Shown: positions 1 to 9,861, counted from the first letter of the stretch. The stretch: DNA of 64,000 nucleotides from CAVSWT01 sp963746735 (GCA_963746735.1 CAVVCO010000031.1:54007-118006); one strand, 5' to 3'. Notes: a model not told the origin generated them from the sequence alone. Made by a program: numbers and translations.

Positions 1-235
1 CAGCCTGCTCAAAAGCTTTTAACACTCCTATTTGCGACAAGCCTCTCGCTCCACCGCCGCTTAATGCTAACGCTACAATTGGCTTATTAACAGGAACTTT
101 TTCTTCTAAACCGAATGGAAGCGGATTGGTTCTATATTTTATTGATAAGATACTTTTTTTTTGTGGAAAGATAGCACTGCTAAACAGCGTGAGCAGAAGT
201 AAGAGGAAACAGAATATTTTCGTTTTATAATTCAT
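1..235 (-). CDS. Patatin-like phospholipase, N-terminal fragment
   Basis: The 78 visible codons start at the ATG at 235 and run off the left edge. They encode a hydrophobic signal peptide (about residues 5-24, ending near FPQ) and then the start of a patatin domain. The segment VALALSGGGARGLSQIGVL holds the glycine-rich oxyanion-hole motif GGGARG that opens patatin-family acyl hydrolases. The catalytic GxSxG and Asp-Gly motifs would lie outside the window. The protein is probably an exported or outer-membrane lipase; in Bacteroidota relatives such proteins often carry a C-terminal surface-antigen barrel, which cannot be seen here. It is oriented away from the origin region like yidC. Confidence 0.85.
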   Translation of the reverse strand, partial: MNYKTKIFCFLLLLLTLFSSAIFPQKKSILSIKYRTNPLPFGLEEKVPVNKPIVALALSGGGARGLSQIGVLKAFEQA

Positions 236-311
236 CCGTATAAAAAAGTATTAATCCTCACTTTAGAGTAATAATTAAATCTAAAGGTATTTAAAATACT
301 TTTAATTATTC

Positions 312-2186
312 TTACTTGCGCTTCTTCTGCTGTGCTTTGGTATTTTGTTCAGCTGTTTCCATAAGCTTTTGCATAAAGCCCTTTTTCTTGTTTGGATTTT
401 TTACAGGAACCAGTTCCATGCCGTCATGCTTATGATTTATATAATATTGCTGTGCAATTGAAAAAACATTAAACATGAAATAGTAAAGGTTCAGTCCCGA
501 AGGGAACGACATGAACATCAAGGTTAACATCACAGGCATAACATACACTAGCGCCTGCTGTTTTGGATCCTTTGTGCTCATTTTCTGCTGAACAAAAGTA
601 GTAACACCCATAAGTAACGCTAATCCGCTTATATGCTGTACTCCAAAAAGAGGGAGCTTAAATCCTAAATTAATAATTTCATCAGGGGCAGAAAGATCTT
701 TAATCCAAAACATAAACGGCTGCTGGCGCAACTCAATTGCTATTTTAAATAAACCCCACAAGGCAACAAAGATTGGCATCTGTAAAAGCAGCGGTAGACA
801 TCCGCCTGCGGGATTTACTCCATAAGTAGAGTACAATTTCATTGTTTCTTTTTGCTGCTTCTGCTGGTCGTCTTTATACTTTTCTTTTAATTCATTTATT
901 TTCGGCTGGAGCATTTGCATCTTTTTCATCGACTGATAGCTTTGCTTTGTCAGCGGATATAAAACAAATTTTATTATCAATGAAAAAACAATTATTACCC
1001 ACCCGTAATTCGGAATGAAGGTATGTAAAAAGTTAAACAGCGGTAAAAGAACATATTCTGCAATCGGACGAACCAGAAACTTTAATCCAAGGAAACTTCC
1101 AAAATCAACAATTGCTTCCAGGTTTTGTTTGTATGTTGATAAGATATCATAATCAACTGGGCCGATATAAAGCAAGAAGGAATTCTTTACTGCGCTTTCA
1201 TTATTAAATGGGATAATTAAATGAGCATTATAAACTTCTTTTTCACCGACTTTATTTATTATCTGCCGGGTGCCCTTTATATATGCTCCTTCAACACCGG
1301 AAGGATTTTTAGGCGCAATTATGGCAGCAAAATATTTATTCCTTACACCAAGCCAATCTATCCTTCCATTAAAATCTTCTTCGGTTGGTTTCTTTTCATC
1401 TTTTGCGTCAACAATAACCTGTTCGCCACCATAATAAACACTTGCGTCAGAGTAGGTTGCTTCATCAACTGAATTTTTTTCAGTAAACCGTATTCCGTTT
1501 CCCCAAACCAGATCATACGCATTGTTATTTATCAGGGAGTTCATCCCGATTAATTCTATGCTGCTGTTAATACTATATTTGTTTCCGTAAAAAGTATAAA
1601 TTTTGTTAATATATTTTCCATTGCCCGCACTAAGCTTAAAAGAAATGGTTACGCTGTCGTTCTCTGTAAGCTTGTAATTTGTTTTTTTTGCATCAGTGGT
1701 AAAATAAAGCTGCCCGGTATTAATTGCCTTTCCATCGGAAGTAACAAAAGCAAGATCATATGAACCGCCTTCTGCATAGTTTATAAGCTGCACACTATAT
1801 TTATATGGATCGTTGTTTTCTTCGCCGGCGGAATACCAATTATTAAATTTCTTTAAATAATATCGAATGAAATTTCCGCCTTTTGATGAAAGTTCAATTA
1901 CAGCCAGGTCATTTTCAATTGTAATGATCTTTTCGTTTTTCTTCACTGTATCTGCGGAAAAAAACTTTCCAAAATCAGCGGGAGCTTTTACTTGGGAAAC
2001 ATTTTCTTTCTTCTCAACTTTTTTTTCAGCTTCTTTTTTTATTTTTGCCGAATCTACAACAACTTGTGTTGTGTCTTTCCCCTTAATATCTTTTTTATAC
2101 TGATCCGGCGATGGAGCATTTAAGTACATCCATAAAATTAAAATCGCTCCGATCAGAATAAAAGCAAATGTGGTATTTTTATCCAT
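312..2186 (-). CDS. yidC: Membrane protein insertase YidC
   Basis: YidC inserts and folds inner-membrane proteins, alone or with SecYEG. The 624-residue product has an N-terminal transmembrane anchor (about residues 7-24), a large periplasmic beta-rich P1 domain (about 60-360), and the conserved C-terminal core of five membrane segments. Recognisable core features include the NYGWVIIVFSLIIKFVLYPLT segment with its hydrophilic-groove Lys region, the Q/K-rich coiled cytoplasmic loop (MKKMQMLQPKINELKEKYKD), and NPAGGCLPLLLQMPIFVALW. A Lys-rich cytoplasmic tail (ending QQKKRK) could contact ribosomes. Length and two-part architecture match the Gram-negative form. It lies 11 bp downstream of yidD in the classic rpmH-rnpA-yidD-yidC order. 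Confidence 0.97.
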   Translation of the reverse strand: MDKNTTFAFILIGAILILWMYLNAPSPDQYKKDIKGKDTTQVVVDSAKIKKEAEKKVEKKENVSQVKAPADFGKFFSADTVKKNEKIITIENDLAVIELSSKGGNFIRYYLKKFNNWYSAGEENNDPYKYSVQLINYAEGGSYDLAFVTSDGKAINTGQLYFTTDAKKTNYKLTENDSVTISFKLSAGNGKYINKIYTFYGNKYSINSSIELIGMNSLINNNAYDLVWGNGIRFTEKNSVDEATYSDASVYYGGEQVIVDAKDEKKPTEEDFNGRIDWLGVRNKYFAAIIAPKNPSGVEGAYIKGTRQIINKVGEKEVYNAHLIIPFNNESAVKNSFLLYIGPVDYDILSTYKQNLEAIVDFGSFLGLKFLVRPIAEYVLLPLFNFLHTFIPNYGWVIIVFSLIIKFVLYPLTKQSYQSMKKMQMLQPKINELKEKYKDDQQKQQKETMKLYSTYGVNPAGGCLPLLLQMPIFVALWGLFKIAIELRQQPFMFWIKDLSAPDEIINLGFKLPLFGVQHISGLALLMGVTTFVQQKMSTKDPKQQALVYVMPVMLTLMFMSFPSGLNLYYFMFNVFSIAQQYYINHKHDGMELVPVKNPNKKKGFMQKLMETAEQNTKAQQKKRK

Positions 2187-2197
2187 TAAATCTTCCG

Positions 2198-2407
2198 TTA
2201 AGTTAAGGGATCGTACCCGCCCTTATTAAATGGGTTACACCTTAAAATCCGCCAGACTGATTTAGCCCCGCCTTTAATTACACCATACTTTGTAAATGCT
2301 TGAAGAGCATATTCGGAACAAGTTGGATAAAAGCGGCACGAAGGCGGTAACAGCGGTGATATAAATTTTTTATAAAGTTTAATTATAAAAATAAAAATAT
2401 ATTTCAT
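2198..2407 (-). CDS. yidD: Membrane protein insertion efficiency factor YidD
   Basis: YidD is a small membrane-associated protein that assists YidC-dependent insertion. The 69 residues are the usual family length and contain both signature blocks: SCRFYPTCSEYA in the middle and RCNPFNKGGYDP near the C-terminus, with the conserved cysteines. An amphipathic N-terminal helix (about residues 1-18) would attach it to the inner face of the membrane. It begins 1 bp after the rnpA stop and is followed closely by yidC, so the three are very probably cotranscribed. Confidence 0.96.
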   Translation of the reverse strand: MKYIFIFIIKLYKKFISPLLPPSCRFYPTCSEYALQAFTKYGVIKGGAKSVWRILRCNPFNKGGYDPLT

Positions 2408-2408
2408 T

Positions 2409-2807
2409 TTAAAGACTGCCCTTGAGTTCCATCATCAGCTCAATTATATCCGGCATAATATCTTTAAGGTTTAGTTTTTTATTTTTCTTTTGTGTTAGTG
2501 CGTTGGCTGAAAAAACTACTTTAAAAGTTACTCTTTTTTCTTCAGCAAAATCTATTAAATCGTGCTTATTTAATCTGTAAGATTCTTTAATTAATCTTTT
2601 AACTCTATTTCTCCAAACGGCATTTCCACTTTTCTTTGATACTGCCGCTGCTATTTTAACTTCAGGATTTTCTTTTATTTGTTCAATTAAATAGCTGGCT
2701 TTAAATTTTTTATTTTGGGAGAAGATGATTTTACCTGAAGCATAAATTGCTTCAAAATCTTTTTTGCTTTTTATCCTTTCTTTTGCAGAAAGACTAAAAT
2801 GTTTCAA
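2409..2807 (-). CDS. rnpA: Ribonuclease P protein component
   Basis: RnpA is the protein subunit of RNase P, which removes the 5' leader of tRNA precursors together with the RnpB RNA. The 132-residue product has the family N-terminus (LSAKERIKSKKDFEAIYASG) and the diagnostic RNR-type motif, seen here as AVWRNRVKRLIKESYRLNK (about residues 64-82), which binds the RNA. It is basic throughout. It follows rpmH within a few bases, as in most bacteria. rnpB was not found in this window. Confidence 0.95.
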   Translation of the reverse strand: MKHFSLSAKERIKSKKDFEAIYASGKIIFSQNKKFKASYLIEQIKENPEVKIAAAVSKKSGNAVWRNRVKRLIKESYRLNKHDLIDFAEEKRVTFKVVFSANALTQKKNKKLNLKDIMPDIIELMMELKGSL

Positions 2808-2812
2808 CTCAA

Positions 2813-2959
2813 TTAATTCTCATCGCTTACGGTTAATTTTTTTCTGCCTCTAGCTCGTCTTCTTGCTAAAACTTTTCTCCCATTTTTTGTCTTCATTCTT
2901 TCTCTAAAGCCGTGCTTATTTTTTCTTTTCCTATTGCTCGGCTGAAACGTTCTTTTCAT
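2813..2959 (-). CDS. rpmH: 50S ribosomal protein L34
   Basis: This 48-codon gene starts at the ATG at 2959 and ends with TAA at 2813-2815. The product begins MKRTFQPSNRKRKNKHGFR, the universal L34 start, and continues with the conserved R-x-R-x-x-GRKVLARRRARGRKKL block. L34 is a small basic protein of the large ribosomal subunit. It is the first gene of the minus-strand rpmH-rnpA-yidD-yidC operon. Its start lies about 430 bp from the divergent dnaA, with the putative origin region between them. Confidence 0.97.
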   Translation of the reverse strand: MKRTFQPSNRKRKNKHGFRERMKTKNGRKVLARRRARGRKKLTVSDEN

Positions 2960-3172
2960 ATCAAACTCCTTTTTTCAAAAAGACTGTAAAAATAGCTATT
3001 GCACGTTAAATAAACAAGATAAATCAGGCCTGAATTATATAAACAGTAATTCAATAGAAAAAAATTTAAAAATAAATAAGAATTAATTTGCACAAGGAAC
3101 TAAGACTGCTTATTTTTTAATACAATTACGCTCTTAAAAATAATGTTAATATCTTGTTGATATTTCTTTTAT

Positions 3173-3187
3173 GTGAAAACGTTTCAC
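3173..3187. promoter_or_regulatory. Inverted repeat between rpmH and dnaA
   Basis: The sequence GTGAAAACGTTTCAC has perfect 6-bp arms (GTGAAA / TTTCAC) around a 3-bp centre. It sits about midway between the divergent rpmH and dnaA starts. The shape suits a dimeric regulator or an origin-binding protein, but no regulator is identified. Confidence 0.3.
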
Positions 3188-3380
3188 AAACCATTTCGGA
3201 AGCCAAACCGTCGAAAAACAGTCGCTCAAATGTTAATTAATTAAAAAGAGGGCTCTAACCGCCAGAGAACAAACGGCTTAGCGGCGCTTACTTAATGTTA
3301 ACAACTTGTGGGTTGGTTTTCTGCCTGGGCGTTATTTAAGTATAACTATTTATATTGATTTGAAAATTTAACTTTTTATA

Positions 3381-3390
3381 TTGTGGATAA
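3381..3390 (-). promoter_or_regulatory. DnaA box overlapping the dnaA translation start region
   Basis: On the minus strand the sequence reads TTATCCACAA, a perfect match to the consensus DnaA box TTATNCACA. It ends at the base before the dnaA ATG, in the place where a ribosome-binding site would lie, and no Shine-Dalgarno sequence is visible. The position suggests that DnaA could repress its own expression, as is known for dnaA in other bacteria. That role is an inference. Confidence 0.7.
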
Positions 3391-4797
3391 ATGTCAATGA
3401 TTGTTTCTGAACCCATTAATAATTTTATCGATTTAAAACCCGCTGATGTATGGAAAGAATGCTTAAAAACAATCAAAGATAATGTTACAACAATGACATT
3501 CAACACGTGGTTCCTCCCTATCAAACCGCTTGAGCTAAATAATAATATTTTGAAGGTTCAACTGCCAAGCCAATTCTTCTGGGAATGGATTGATGAACAT
3601 TATAATGCCCTCATAAACAAAACCTTAAAAAAAGTTTTAGGGGAAGAATCCAAACTGGCTTATATAATCGCCGAAGAAATTGATATTAAAGAAGACGTTA
3701 GTACACAAAAAACAAATTCGGTCTCAAGAATCCCAATAGAAGAAAAAAAAGAAATCCCGCAGTTCGAAACATTTTTAAATTCACGTTATACCTTTGAAAA
3801 TTTTATAAAAGGAGAAGGAAATCAATTAGCGCGTGCCGCAGGAAGTGCGATTGGAGATAATCCGGGAGGAACATCATTTAATCCATTATTTTTATATGGC
3901 GGTGTTGGTTTAGGAAAAACGCATTTAATTCAAGCCATAGGCAATAAAATTGTCAATAACTTTCCTGAGAAAAAGGTTATTTACCTTTCTTCTGATATTT
4001 TTACAGTTGAATTTGTAGAAGCAATTCAATCAAATACAGTAAATGATTTTTCAAGCTTTTACCGCGGGATGGATGTTTTAATAATTGATGATATCCAATT
4101 TTTAATTGGAAAAGAAAAAACCCAGGATCTTTTCTTTCATATTTTTAATACTCTTCATCAATCAAGAAAACAAATCGTGCTTTCAAGCGATAAGCCCCCA
4201 AAAGACTTAAAAGGACTTGACGATAGATTAATTTCTAGATTTCAATGGGGTTTAACCGCAGATATTCAGCCGCCCGACCTTGAAACAAGAATCGCAATTT
4301 TAAAACGTAAGGCCGATGATTATGGAATGTCCGTTTCTAATGATATTTTAGAGTACATTGCTGCAAATATAACATCAAACATTCGTGAACTGGAAGGATG
4401 TTTAATAAAGCTGCTGGCAAATGCGTCTCTCAGCTCTAAAGAAATAAATATTGAGCTTGCAAAGAAAACGGTTAAAGAGATTGCAACTGACAGAAAAGTA
4501 AATATTACAATAGAAAACATTACCAAGGTCGTCTGTGCTTACTTAAATATTGACGAAAATAAAGTCCGCGATAAAACTAGGAAAAAGGAAGTGGTGCTGG
4601 CAAGACAAGCGTCCATGTATTTATCTAAAGAGCTAACCAAGTCTTCTTTAAAAACTATCGGCTTACATTTTGGCGGGCGTGACCATTCAACCGTAATACA
4701 CGCTTGCGGTGCAATAGAACAACTGCGCAAAACTGATTCTGTGCTAGACGAAATGATGGAGTCGCTTCGAAATCAAATTGAAATAAGCTCCTCTTAG
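3391..4797 (+). CDS. dnaA: Chromosomal replication initiator DnaA
   Basis: DnaA is the AAA+ initiator that binds DnaA boxes, melts oriC and recruits the helicase. The 468-residue product has domain I (about 15-90, helicase and self-interaction), a short linker, the AAA+ domain with Walker A GGVGLGKTH (about 169-177) and Walker B VLIIDDIQF (about 230-238), and a C-terminal DNA-binding domain with the DnaA signature around FGGRDHSTVIHA (about 425-436). An alternative start lies two codons downstream. dnaA stands alone on the plus strand. Its usual partners dnaN and recF are over 5 kb away in the opposite orientation. Confidence 0.98.
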   Translation: MSMIVSEPINNFIDLKPADVWKECLKTIKDNVTTMTFNTWFLPIKPLELNNNILKVQLPSQFFWEWIDEHYNALINKTLKKVLGEESKLAYIIAEEIDIKEDVSTQKTNSVSRIPIEEKKEIPQFETFLNSRYTFENFIKGEGNQLARAAGSAIGDNPGGTSFNPLFLYGGVGLGKTHLIQAIGNKIVNNFPEKKVIYLSSDIFTVEFVEAIQSNTVNDFSSFYRGMDVLIIDDIQFLIGKEKTQDLFFHIFNTLHQSRKQIVLSSDKPPKDLKGLDDRLISRFQWGLTADIQPPDLETRIAILKRKADDYGMSVSNDILEYIAANITSNIRELEGCLIKLLANASLSSKEINIELAKKTVKEIATDRKVNITIENITKVVCAYLNIDENKVRDKTRKKEVVLARQASMYLSKELTKSSLKTIGLHFGGRDHSTVIHACGAIEQLRKTDSVLDEMMESLRNQIEISSS

Positions 4798-4845
4798 CTG
4801 AATTTGTTTGTTCCTAAGCTGTTTTAAGTGTGCCGATAAAATTGC

Positions 4846-5328
4846 TTATCTCTTTTCTCTTTCATAAACGATATAATCTGTAATTGGAGGAGTTGCCCAA
4901 TTGCTTCTCAACAACAAAGCAATTTGTCCTCTGTGGTAGGAAGAATGATGTGTAATGTGATTTAATATTTGAATAACGGTGCTTGTATATTCAAGCCCCT
5001 TCGAATTTTGGTAATTTATTTTCTTTTTAAGAGTTTCTTCAGATTGAGTTTCAATAAACCTCAACCACTCTTTTGAGCTTTTATATGAGAGCCCCCTCAT
5101 GTCTTCTAAAGAATATTTATTCCAAAAATTTTGAGAGGCTTTTGCCGGATCATTAATTCTTTTATACCAGTTTGTTTGGGCATCTATAATATGCCCCATA
5201 ATTTGAAAAGCTTTCTCATTTTTCCCTTCAACCTGGGCTAATGAATTTATACATTTTTCATTTGCCCAATGATTATAGTTAAATAAAGTTAAAAAATGTT
5301 CCTTCAACACCGTGGTTAATTCCGACAT
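4846..5328 (-). CDS. DinB-like family protein
   Basis: The 160-residue product belongs to the DinB / DUF664 four-helix-bundle superfamily. It opens with the typical FNYNHWANEKCINSLA helix and carries the metal-binding His pattern: a His in GHIIDAQ (about residue 46) and the later HITHHSSYHRGQIALLL block (about 123-139), whose histidines usually coordinate a divalent metal. Family members include metal-dependent thiol transferases (for example bacillithiol S-transferases), but many have no known substrate and none can be assigned here. It is convergent with dnaA, about 50 bp away, and sits downstream of gyrA. Confidence 0.82.
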   Translation of the reverse strand: MSELTTVLKEHFLTLFNYNHWANEKCINSLAQVEGKNEKAFQIMGHIIDAQTNWYKRINDPAKASQNFWNKYSLEDMRGLSYKSSKEWLRFIETQSEETLKKKINYQNSKGLEYTSTVIQILNHITHHSSYHRGQIALLLRSNWATPPITDYIVYEREKR

Positions 5329-5376
5329 GTTTAACTCGCTTTCCGTTCAATGGACATATAAAATAATAAATTTAAG

Positions 5377-7839
5377 CTAAACCAATTCTGCTTCTCCTGG
5401 AATCTCTGTTTCGTCGTCTTCGGAAATTACTTTAGCAATATCTGCTATTGAATCTGCTTCGTTCAATCTAATTACCCTAACTCCCTGCGTATTTCGCCCC
5501 ATTACTCTAATAGCGGCGACACTTTGACGAATAACCATCCCTTGAGATGAGATTATCACAAGTTCATCGCCATCAACAACTTCCATCATTGCCATCATCT
5601 TACCAACCTTGTCGCTTGTTTTGACAGTGATAACTCCCTTGCCTCCACGCCTGGTAATTCTATAATCATTTATATCCGACCTTTTACCGTAACCTTTCTC
5701 TGTAACCACAAGGATTGTATCCTTCCGCTTTATAACAAGCAAGCCAACAACCTTGTCGCCTTTTCCTAATCTCACGCCTCTAACGCCTGTAGCTGTTCTT
5801 CCCATATCTCTAACATCATTTTCATGGAACCGGATCGCAAAACCATGGTAGGTTCCAAGCACAATATCATTATTGCCGTCTGTCATTTTAACCGCAATTA
5901 AACTATCGCCTTTATTTAGGTTGATAGCATTAATACCGCCTTTTCTCACATTGCCATAAGCCGAAAGAACTGTTTTTTTAATGGTGCCTTGTGACGTTGC
6001 CATAATTAAATAATGATCTTCGCTAAATTCTTTAACGGTTACAAACGCAGTAATATTTTCATCTTTATCTTTTTGCAACAGATTTATTATTGATCTTCCC
6101 CGGCTTGCCCTTCCGCTTTCCGGAATTTCGTGAACTTTAAGCCAGTAGCACTTTCCTTGGTCAGTAAAGAATAAAATATATTGATGCGTGGAAGCAATAA
6201 ACATATGCTCAATAAAATCATCGTCTTTAGTTCCTGCCCCCGTAACCCCTTTTCCACCGCGGCCTTGTTTACGATAACCACTTACAGGAAATCTTTTGAT
6301 AAAACCTGTATGCGAAATTGTAACCACCACATCTTCTTCGGCAATAATGTCTTCAAGCGAGAACTCTTCATAACTATAAATTATTTCTGTTCGCCTTGCA
6401 TCGCCATATCTTTCTTTAATAAGAAGAAGCTCATCTTTAATTATTAAATATCTTTTCTCTTCACTGTCTAAAATTCCTTTTAACTTTTCTATTAACTTAA
6501 TAATTTCTTTGTATTCGTCTTCTATTTTCTTTCTTTCCAGGCCTGTGAGTCTTTGAAGACGCATATCAAGAATTGCTTTTGATTGAATTTCGCTCAACTT
6601 GAACTTTTTCATCAAGTTGTTTTTTGCGGTTTCAACATCTCTTGATTTTTTAATTGTTTCAATTACTGCATCAATATTATCGAGAGCAATTATGTAGCCT
6701 TCTAAAATATGAGCCCGGCGCTCTGCTGCATCCAATTCATATTTCGTTCTTCTTATAAGAACATTCATGCGATGATTAATAAAATGCTGCATCATTTCTT
6801 TAAGGGTCAGCACTTTCGGAACGCCGCCCACTAAAGCCAGCATTATAACACCGAATGTGGTCTGCATCTGCGTATGCTTAAACAACTGGTTGAGAACTAC
6901 TGCGGGCTGAGCATCCCTTTTTAATTCTATAACAACTCGCATTCCATCTCTGTCCGATTCGTCCCTTATGTTTGAGAGATCATTTAGCTTCCCTTCTTTA
7001 ACTAAGTCGGCAATTTTTTCAATCAGGTTTGCCTTGTTAACTTGATACGGGAGTTCGGTTATAATTATGTTTTCTCTATTGTTTTTTTGTGTTTCAATAT
7101 TCGCTTTTGCCCTGACAACTATTTTGCCTCGCCCTGTAGTATATGCTTCTTTAACTCCGCTATATCCGTAAATAATTCCTCCTGTCGGAAAATCAGGAGC
7201 AATTACATATTTCATTAATTTTTCAGAAGTAAGGTCCGGATTTTTTATTAGTGCAATTATGCCGTCGATAACCTCTGTAAGATTTTGCGGCGGAATGTTT
7301 GTCGCCATCCCAACGGCTATTCCGCTGGCGCCATTAACTAATAGAGTGGGAAGATATGAAGGCATAACCGTTGGCTCTTGAAGAGAGTCGTCAAAGTTTG
7401 AAGTAAAGTCCACCGTGTTTTTATCAAGGTCCCTTAAAATTTCTTCAGAAATTCTGGCAAGCCTAGCTTCGGTATATCTCATGGCCGCAGGCGAATCGCC
7501 GTCAACAGAGCCAAAGTTTCCTTGTCCATCAACCAACGGGTAGCGAAGCGAGAAATCTTGTACCATTCGAACCATTGAATCATAAACAGCGGTATCGCCG
7601 TGCGGGTGATATTTACCTAAAACTTCTCCCACTATTCTTGCCGACTTTTTATATGCCTTGTTGTATGCAACACCAAGTTCGTGCATTCCGAAAAGCACTC
7701 TGCGGTGAACAGGCTTTAAACCATCTCTTACATCCGGCAGGGCGCGTGAGACAATAACAGACATCGAATAATCGATGTATGAAGATTTCATTTCTTCTTC
7801 TAATGATACCGGAATTATTTTTTCAAAAATTGTTGCCAT
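5377..7839 (-). CDS. gyrA: DNA gyrase subunit A
   Basis: GyrA is the cleavage-reunion subunit of the heterotetrameric gyrase that introduces negative supercoils. The 820-residue product opens with the family N-terminus (EEEMKSSYIDYSMSVIVSRA) and has the winged-helix domain with catalytic Tyr in AAMRYTEARL (about residue 121). A C-terminal beta-pinwheel contains a GyrA box, QGRGGKGV (about 525), which argues for gyrase over topoisomerase IV ParC. Six pinwheel repeats with GxxxR-type blades are visible to about residue 800, followed by an acidic tail. It lies 27 bp downstream of gyrB in the same direction, so the two form one operon. Confidence 0.97.
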   Translation of the reverse strand: MATIFEKIIPVSLEEEMKSSYIDYSMSVIVSRALPDVRDGLKPVHRRVLFGMHELGVAYNKAYKKSARIVGEVLGKYHPHGDTAVYDSMVRMVQDFSLRYPLVDGQGNFGSVDGDSPAAMRYTEARLARISEEILRDLDKNTVDFTSNFDDSLQEPTVMPSYLPTLLVNGASGIAVGMATNIPPQNLTEVIDGIIALIKNPDLTSEKLMKYVIAPDFPTGGIIYGYSGVKEAYTTGRGKIVVRAKANIETQKNNRENIIITELPYQVNKANLIEKIADLVKEGKLNDLSNIRDESDRDGMRVVIELKRDAQPAVVLNQLFKHTQMQTTFGVIMLALVGGVPKVLTLKEMMQHFINHRMNVLIRRTKYELDAAERRAHILEGYIIALDNIDAVIETIKKSRDVETAKNNLMKKFKLSEIQSKAILDMRLQRLTGLERKKIEDEYKEIIKLIEKLKGILDSEEKRYLIIKDELLLIKERYGDARRTEIIYSYEEFSLEDIIAEEDVVVTISHTGFIKRFPVSGYRKQGRGGKGVTGAGTKDDDFIEHMFIASTHQYILFFTDQGKCYWLKVHEIPESGRASRGRSIINLLQKDKDENITAFVTVKEFSEDHYLIMATSQGTIKKTVLSAYGNVRKGGINAINLNKGDSLIAVKMTDGNNDIVLGTYHGFAIRFHENDVRDMGRTATGVRGVRLGKGDKVVGLLVIKRKDTILVVTEKGYGKRSDINDYRITRRGGKGVITVKTSDKVGKMMAMMEVVDGDELVIISSQGMVIRQSVAAIRVMGRNTQGVRVIRLNEADSIADIAKVISEDDETEIPGEAELV

Positions 7840-7866
7840 AAAATTTCTTTTTTACTTTTTTAATTT

Positions 7867-9841
7867 TTAAACATCCAAGTTTCTAACATACTTGGCATTC
7901 TTTTCTATAAATTCTCTTCTTGGTTCAACAGCGTCCCCCATCAAAGTTTCAAATATTTTATCGGCTGTTGCTGCACTTTCAAGCGTAACTTGAAGAACAG
8001 TCCTTGTTTCAGGATTCATTGTTGTTTCCCATAACTGCAGCGGGTTCATTTCACCCAGTCCTTTATATCGAGAAATTGTTATCCCTTTTAATGTTCCTTC
8101 TTCAATTGGTGCTTCAGGATTTTCTTCTTCCACTTCTTTTCCGTTTGGCTTCAATCTTTTAATTATTTCGTCACGCTCTGTTTCATCAAAAGCATAGTAT
8201 TCTTGCTTTCCCTTTTTAACCTTGTATAAGGGTGGTTGAGCAATATATACTTTTCCTGATGTTATTAATTCATTCATGTGCCTATACAAGAAAGTTAATA
8301 ATAAAGTTCTAATGTGGCTGCCGTCTACATCAGCATCGGTCATTAAAATAATTTTTCCATATCTTGCTTTTTCATGATTAAAATCGGCGCCCAGACCTGC
8401 CCCTATTGCAGATATTATTGCTTTAATTTCATTGTTCTCTAAAATTTTATTCAGCTTAGCTTTTTCAACATTTAAAATTTTCCCCTTTAATGGGAGAATG
8501 GCCTGAAACCTTCTGTCACGCCCTTGCTTGGCCGAACCGCCTGCCGAATCACCTTCAACAATATAAATTTCACAATGCTCAGGATCTGTAATAGAACAAT
8601 CCGCAAGTTTGCCGGGAAGATTCATGCTGTCAAGCGCATTTTTCCTTCTTGCTAAATCACGGGCTTTTCTGGCGGCTTCACGGGCTTCTGCCGCACGTGC
8701 ACATTTCTCAATTATTTTTTTTCCAATTGATGGATTTTCTTCTAAATATTCAGCAAGCTTTTCTCCAACCAAGGTTTCAACGGCAGATTTTGTTTCGCTG
8801 TTTCCCAGCTTGGTTTTGGTTTGCCCTTCAAATTGAGGTTCTTGAACTTTAACTGAAATAACCGCAGTTAATCCTTCTCTAAAATCATCACCCGTTAAAT
8901 TAATTTTTCCTTCTTTTATTAAATTATTTTTATAAGCATAGTTGTTTAAGGTTCTTGTAAGTGCTGTTTTAAAACCAACCAGGTGAGTTCCGCCTTCATG
9001 AGTATTTATGTTATTCACATAAGAAAATATGTTTTCTGAGTACGTATCATTGTACTGAAATGCTATTTCAATTGGAGTCCCATCTTTTTCTCCTTCAACA
9101 TAAACCGGTTTGTGAAGTGACTCTCTATTTTCATCTAGATACTTTACAAACTCAATTAACCCGCCTTTAAAATGAAATTCTTCTTCTTCTCCGCCGTTTC
9201 TTTTATCTGTTATTTTTATGGTTATATTTTTATTTAGATATGCCAGCTCTCTCATTCTTTCTGCAAGAGTATCAAATTTAAATTTTGTTGTTTTAAAAAT
9301 ATCTGCATCCGGAATAAAAGTAATTGTTGTCCCGGTTTCATTCTTTTTTACTTTATCAATAACGGCAACATCTTTTACTGGCACGCCTCTTATATATTCC
9401 TGAAAATAAACTTTTCCATCTCTTCTTATTTCGGCTTTTAAAGAGGACGAAAGTGCATTAACAACTGAAACACCAACTCCATGTAACCCGCCTGAAACCT
9501 TGTAAGTATCTTTGTCAAATTTTCCTCCCGCATGAAGCACTGTCATTACAATTTCAAGCGCAGATTTTTTTTCTATGGGATGCATGTCAACTGGGATTCC
9601 ACGTCCATTGTCCACAACCGTAATGCTATCATCAGTGTTTATCGTAATAATTATCATATCTGCATAGCCGCCAAGTGCTTCGTCTATACTAGTTATCCAC
9701 AACTTCGTTAACAAGGTGGTGAAAACCGCGCGTACCAACATCTCCAATATACATTGCCGGTCTTTTTCTTACTGCTTCAAGACCTTTAAGTACATTTATA
9801 TTTTTAGCACTATATTCGTTTGATTTTTTAGAACTATCCAT
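7867..9841 (-). CDS. gyrB: DNA gyrase subunit B (single-base frameshift)
   Basis: GyrB is the ATPase subunit of gyrase. The true start is the ATG at 9841 (MDSSKKSNEYSAKNINVLKG), giving the expected GLEAVRKRPAMYIGDVGTRG ATP-binding N-terminus. The frame stops at VVDN followed by TAG near 9690. Removing one T after the Asn codon restores VVDNSIDEALGGYAD, so the extra base is almost certainly a consensus error in an essential gene. Downstream are the GHKL ATP-lid region GLHGVGVSVVNALS, the TOPRIM motifs EGDSAGGSAKQGRDR (about 432) and DADVDGSHIRTLL (about 504), and the usual C-terminus. It lies between the dciA-like gene and gyrA. Confidence 0.95.
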
Positions 9842-9861
9842 GTTATTCCTAATTTTTTTAA

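Larger units (their letters stand above)
2960..3390. other. rpmH-dnaA intergenic region, candidate oriC
   Basis: This 431-bp gap separates divergent rpmH and dnaA, the place where many bacterial origins lie. It has AT-rich stretches (about 2985-3170 and 3340-3380), a short GC-richer island (about 3245-3335), a perfect DnaA box against the dnaA start, and a near-palindrome GTGAAA-ACG-TTTCAC at 3173-3187. Only one perfect DnaA box was seen by eye, which is few for an origin, and other matches (for example near 3305) are degenerate. It must also hold the promoters of both operons. Origin function is inferred from gene context. Confidence 0.5.

Noticed and set aside
9686..9696. In-frame stop codons in gyrB, cysK and others as recoded stops or an alternative genetic code
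   Set aside because: All three stop codons are used normally at gene ends, and in each broken gene the conserved sequence continues in a different frame, not after the stop in the same frame.
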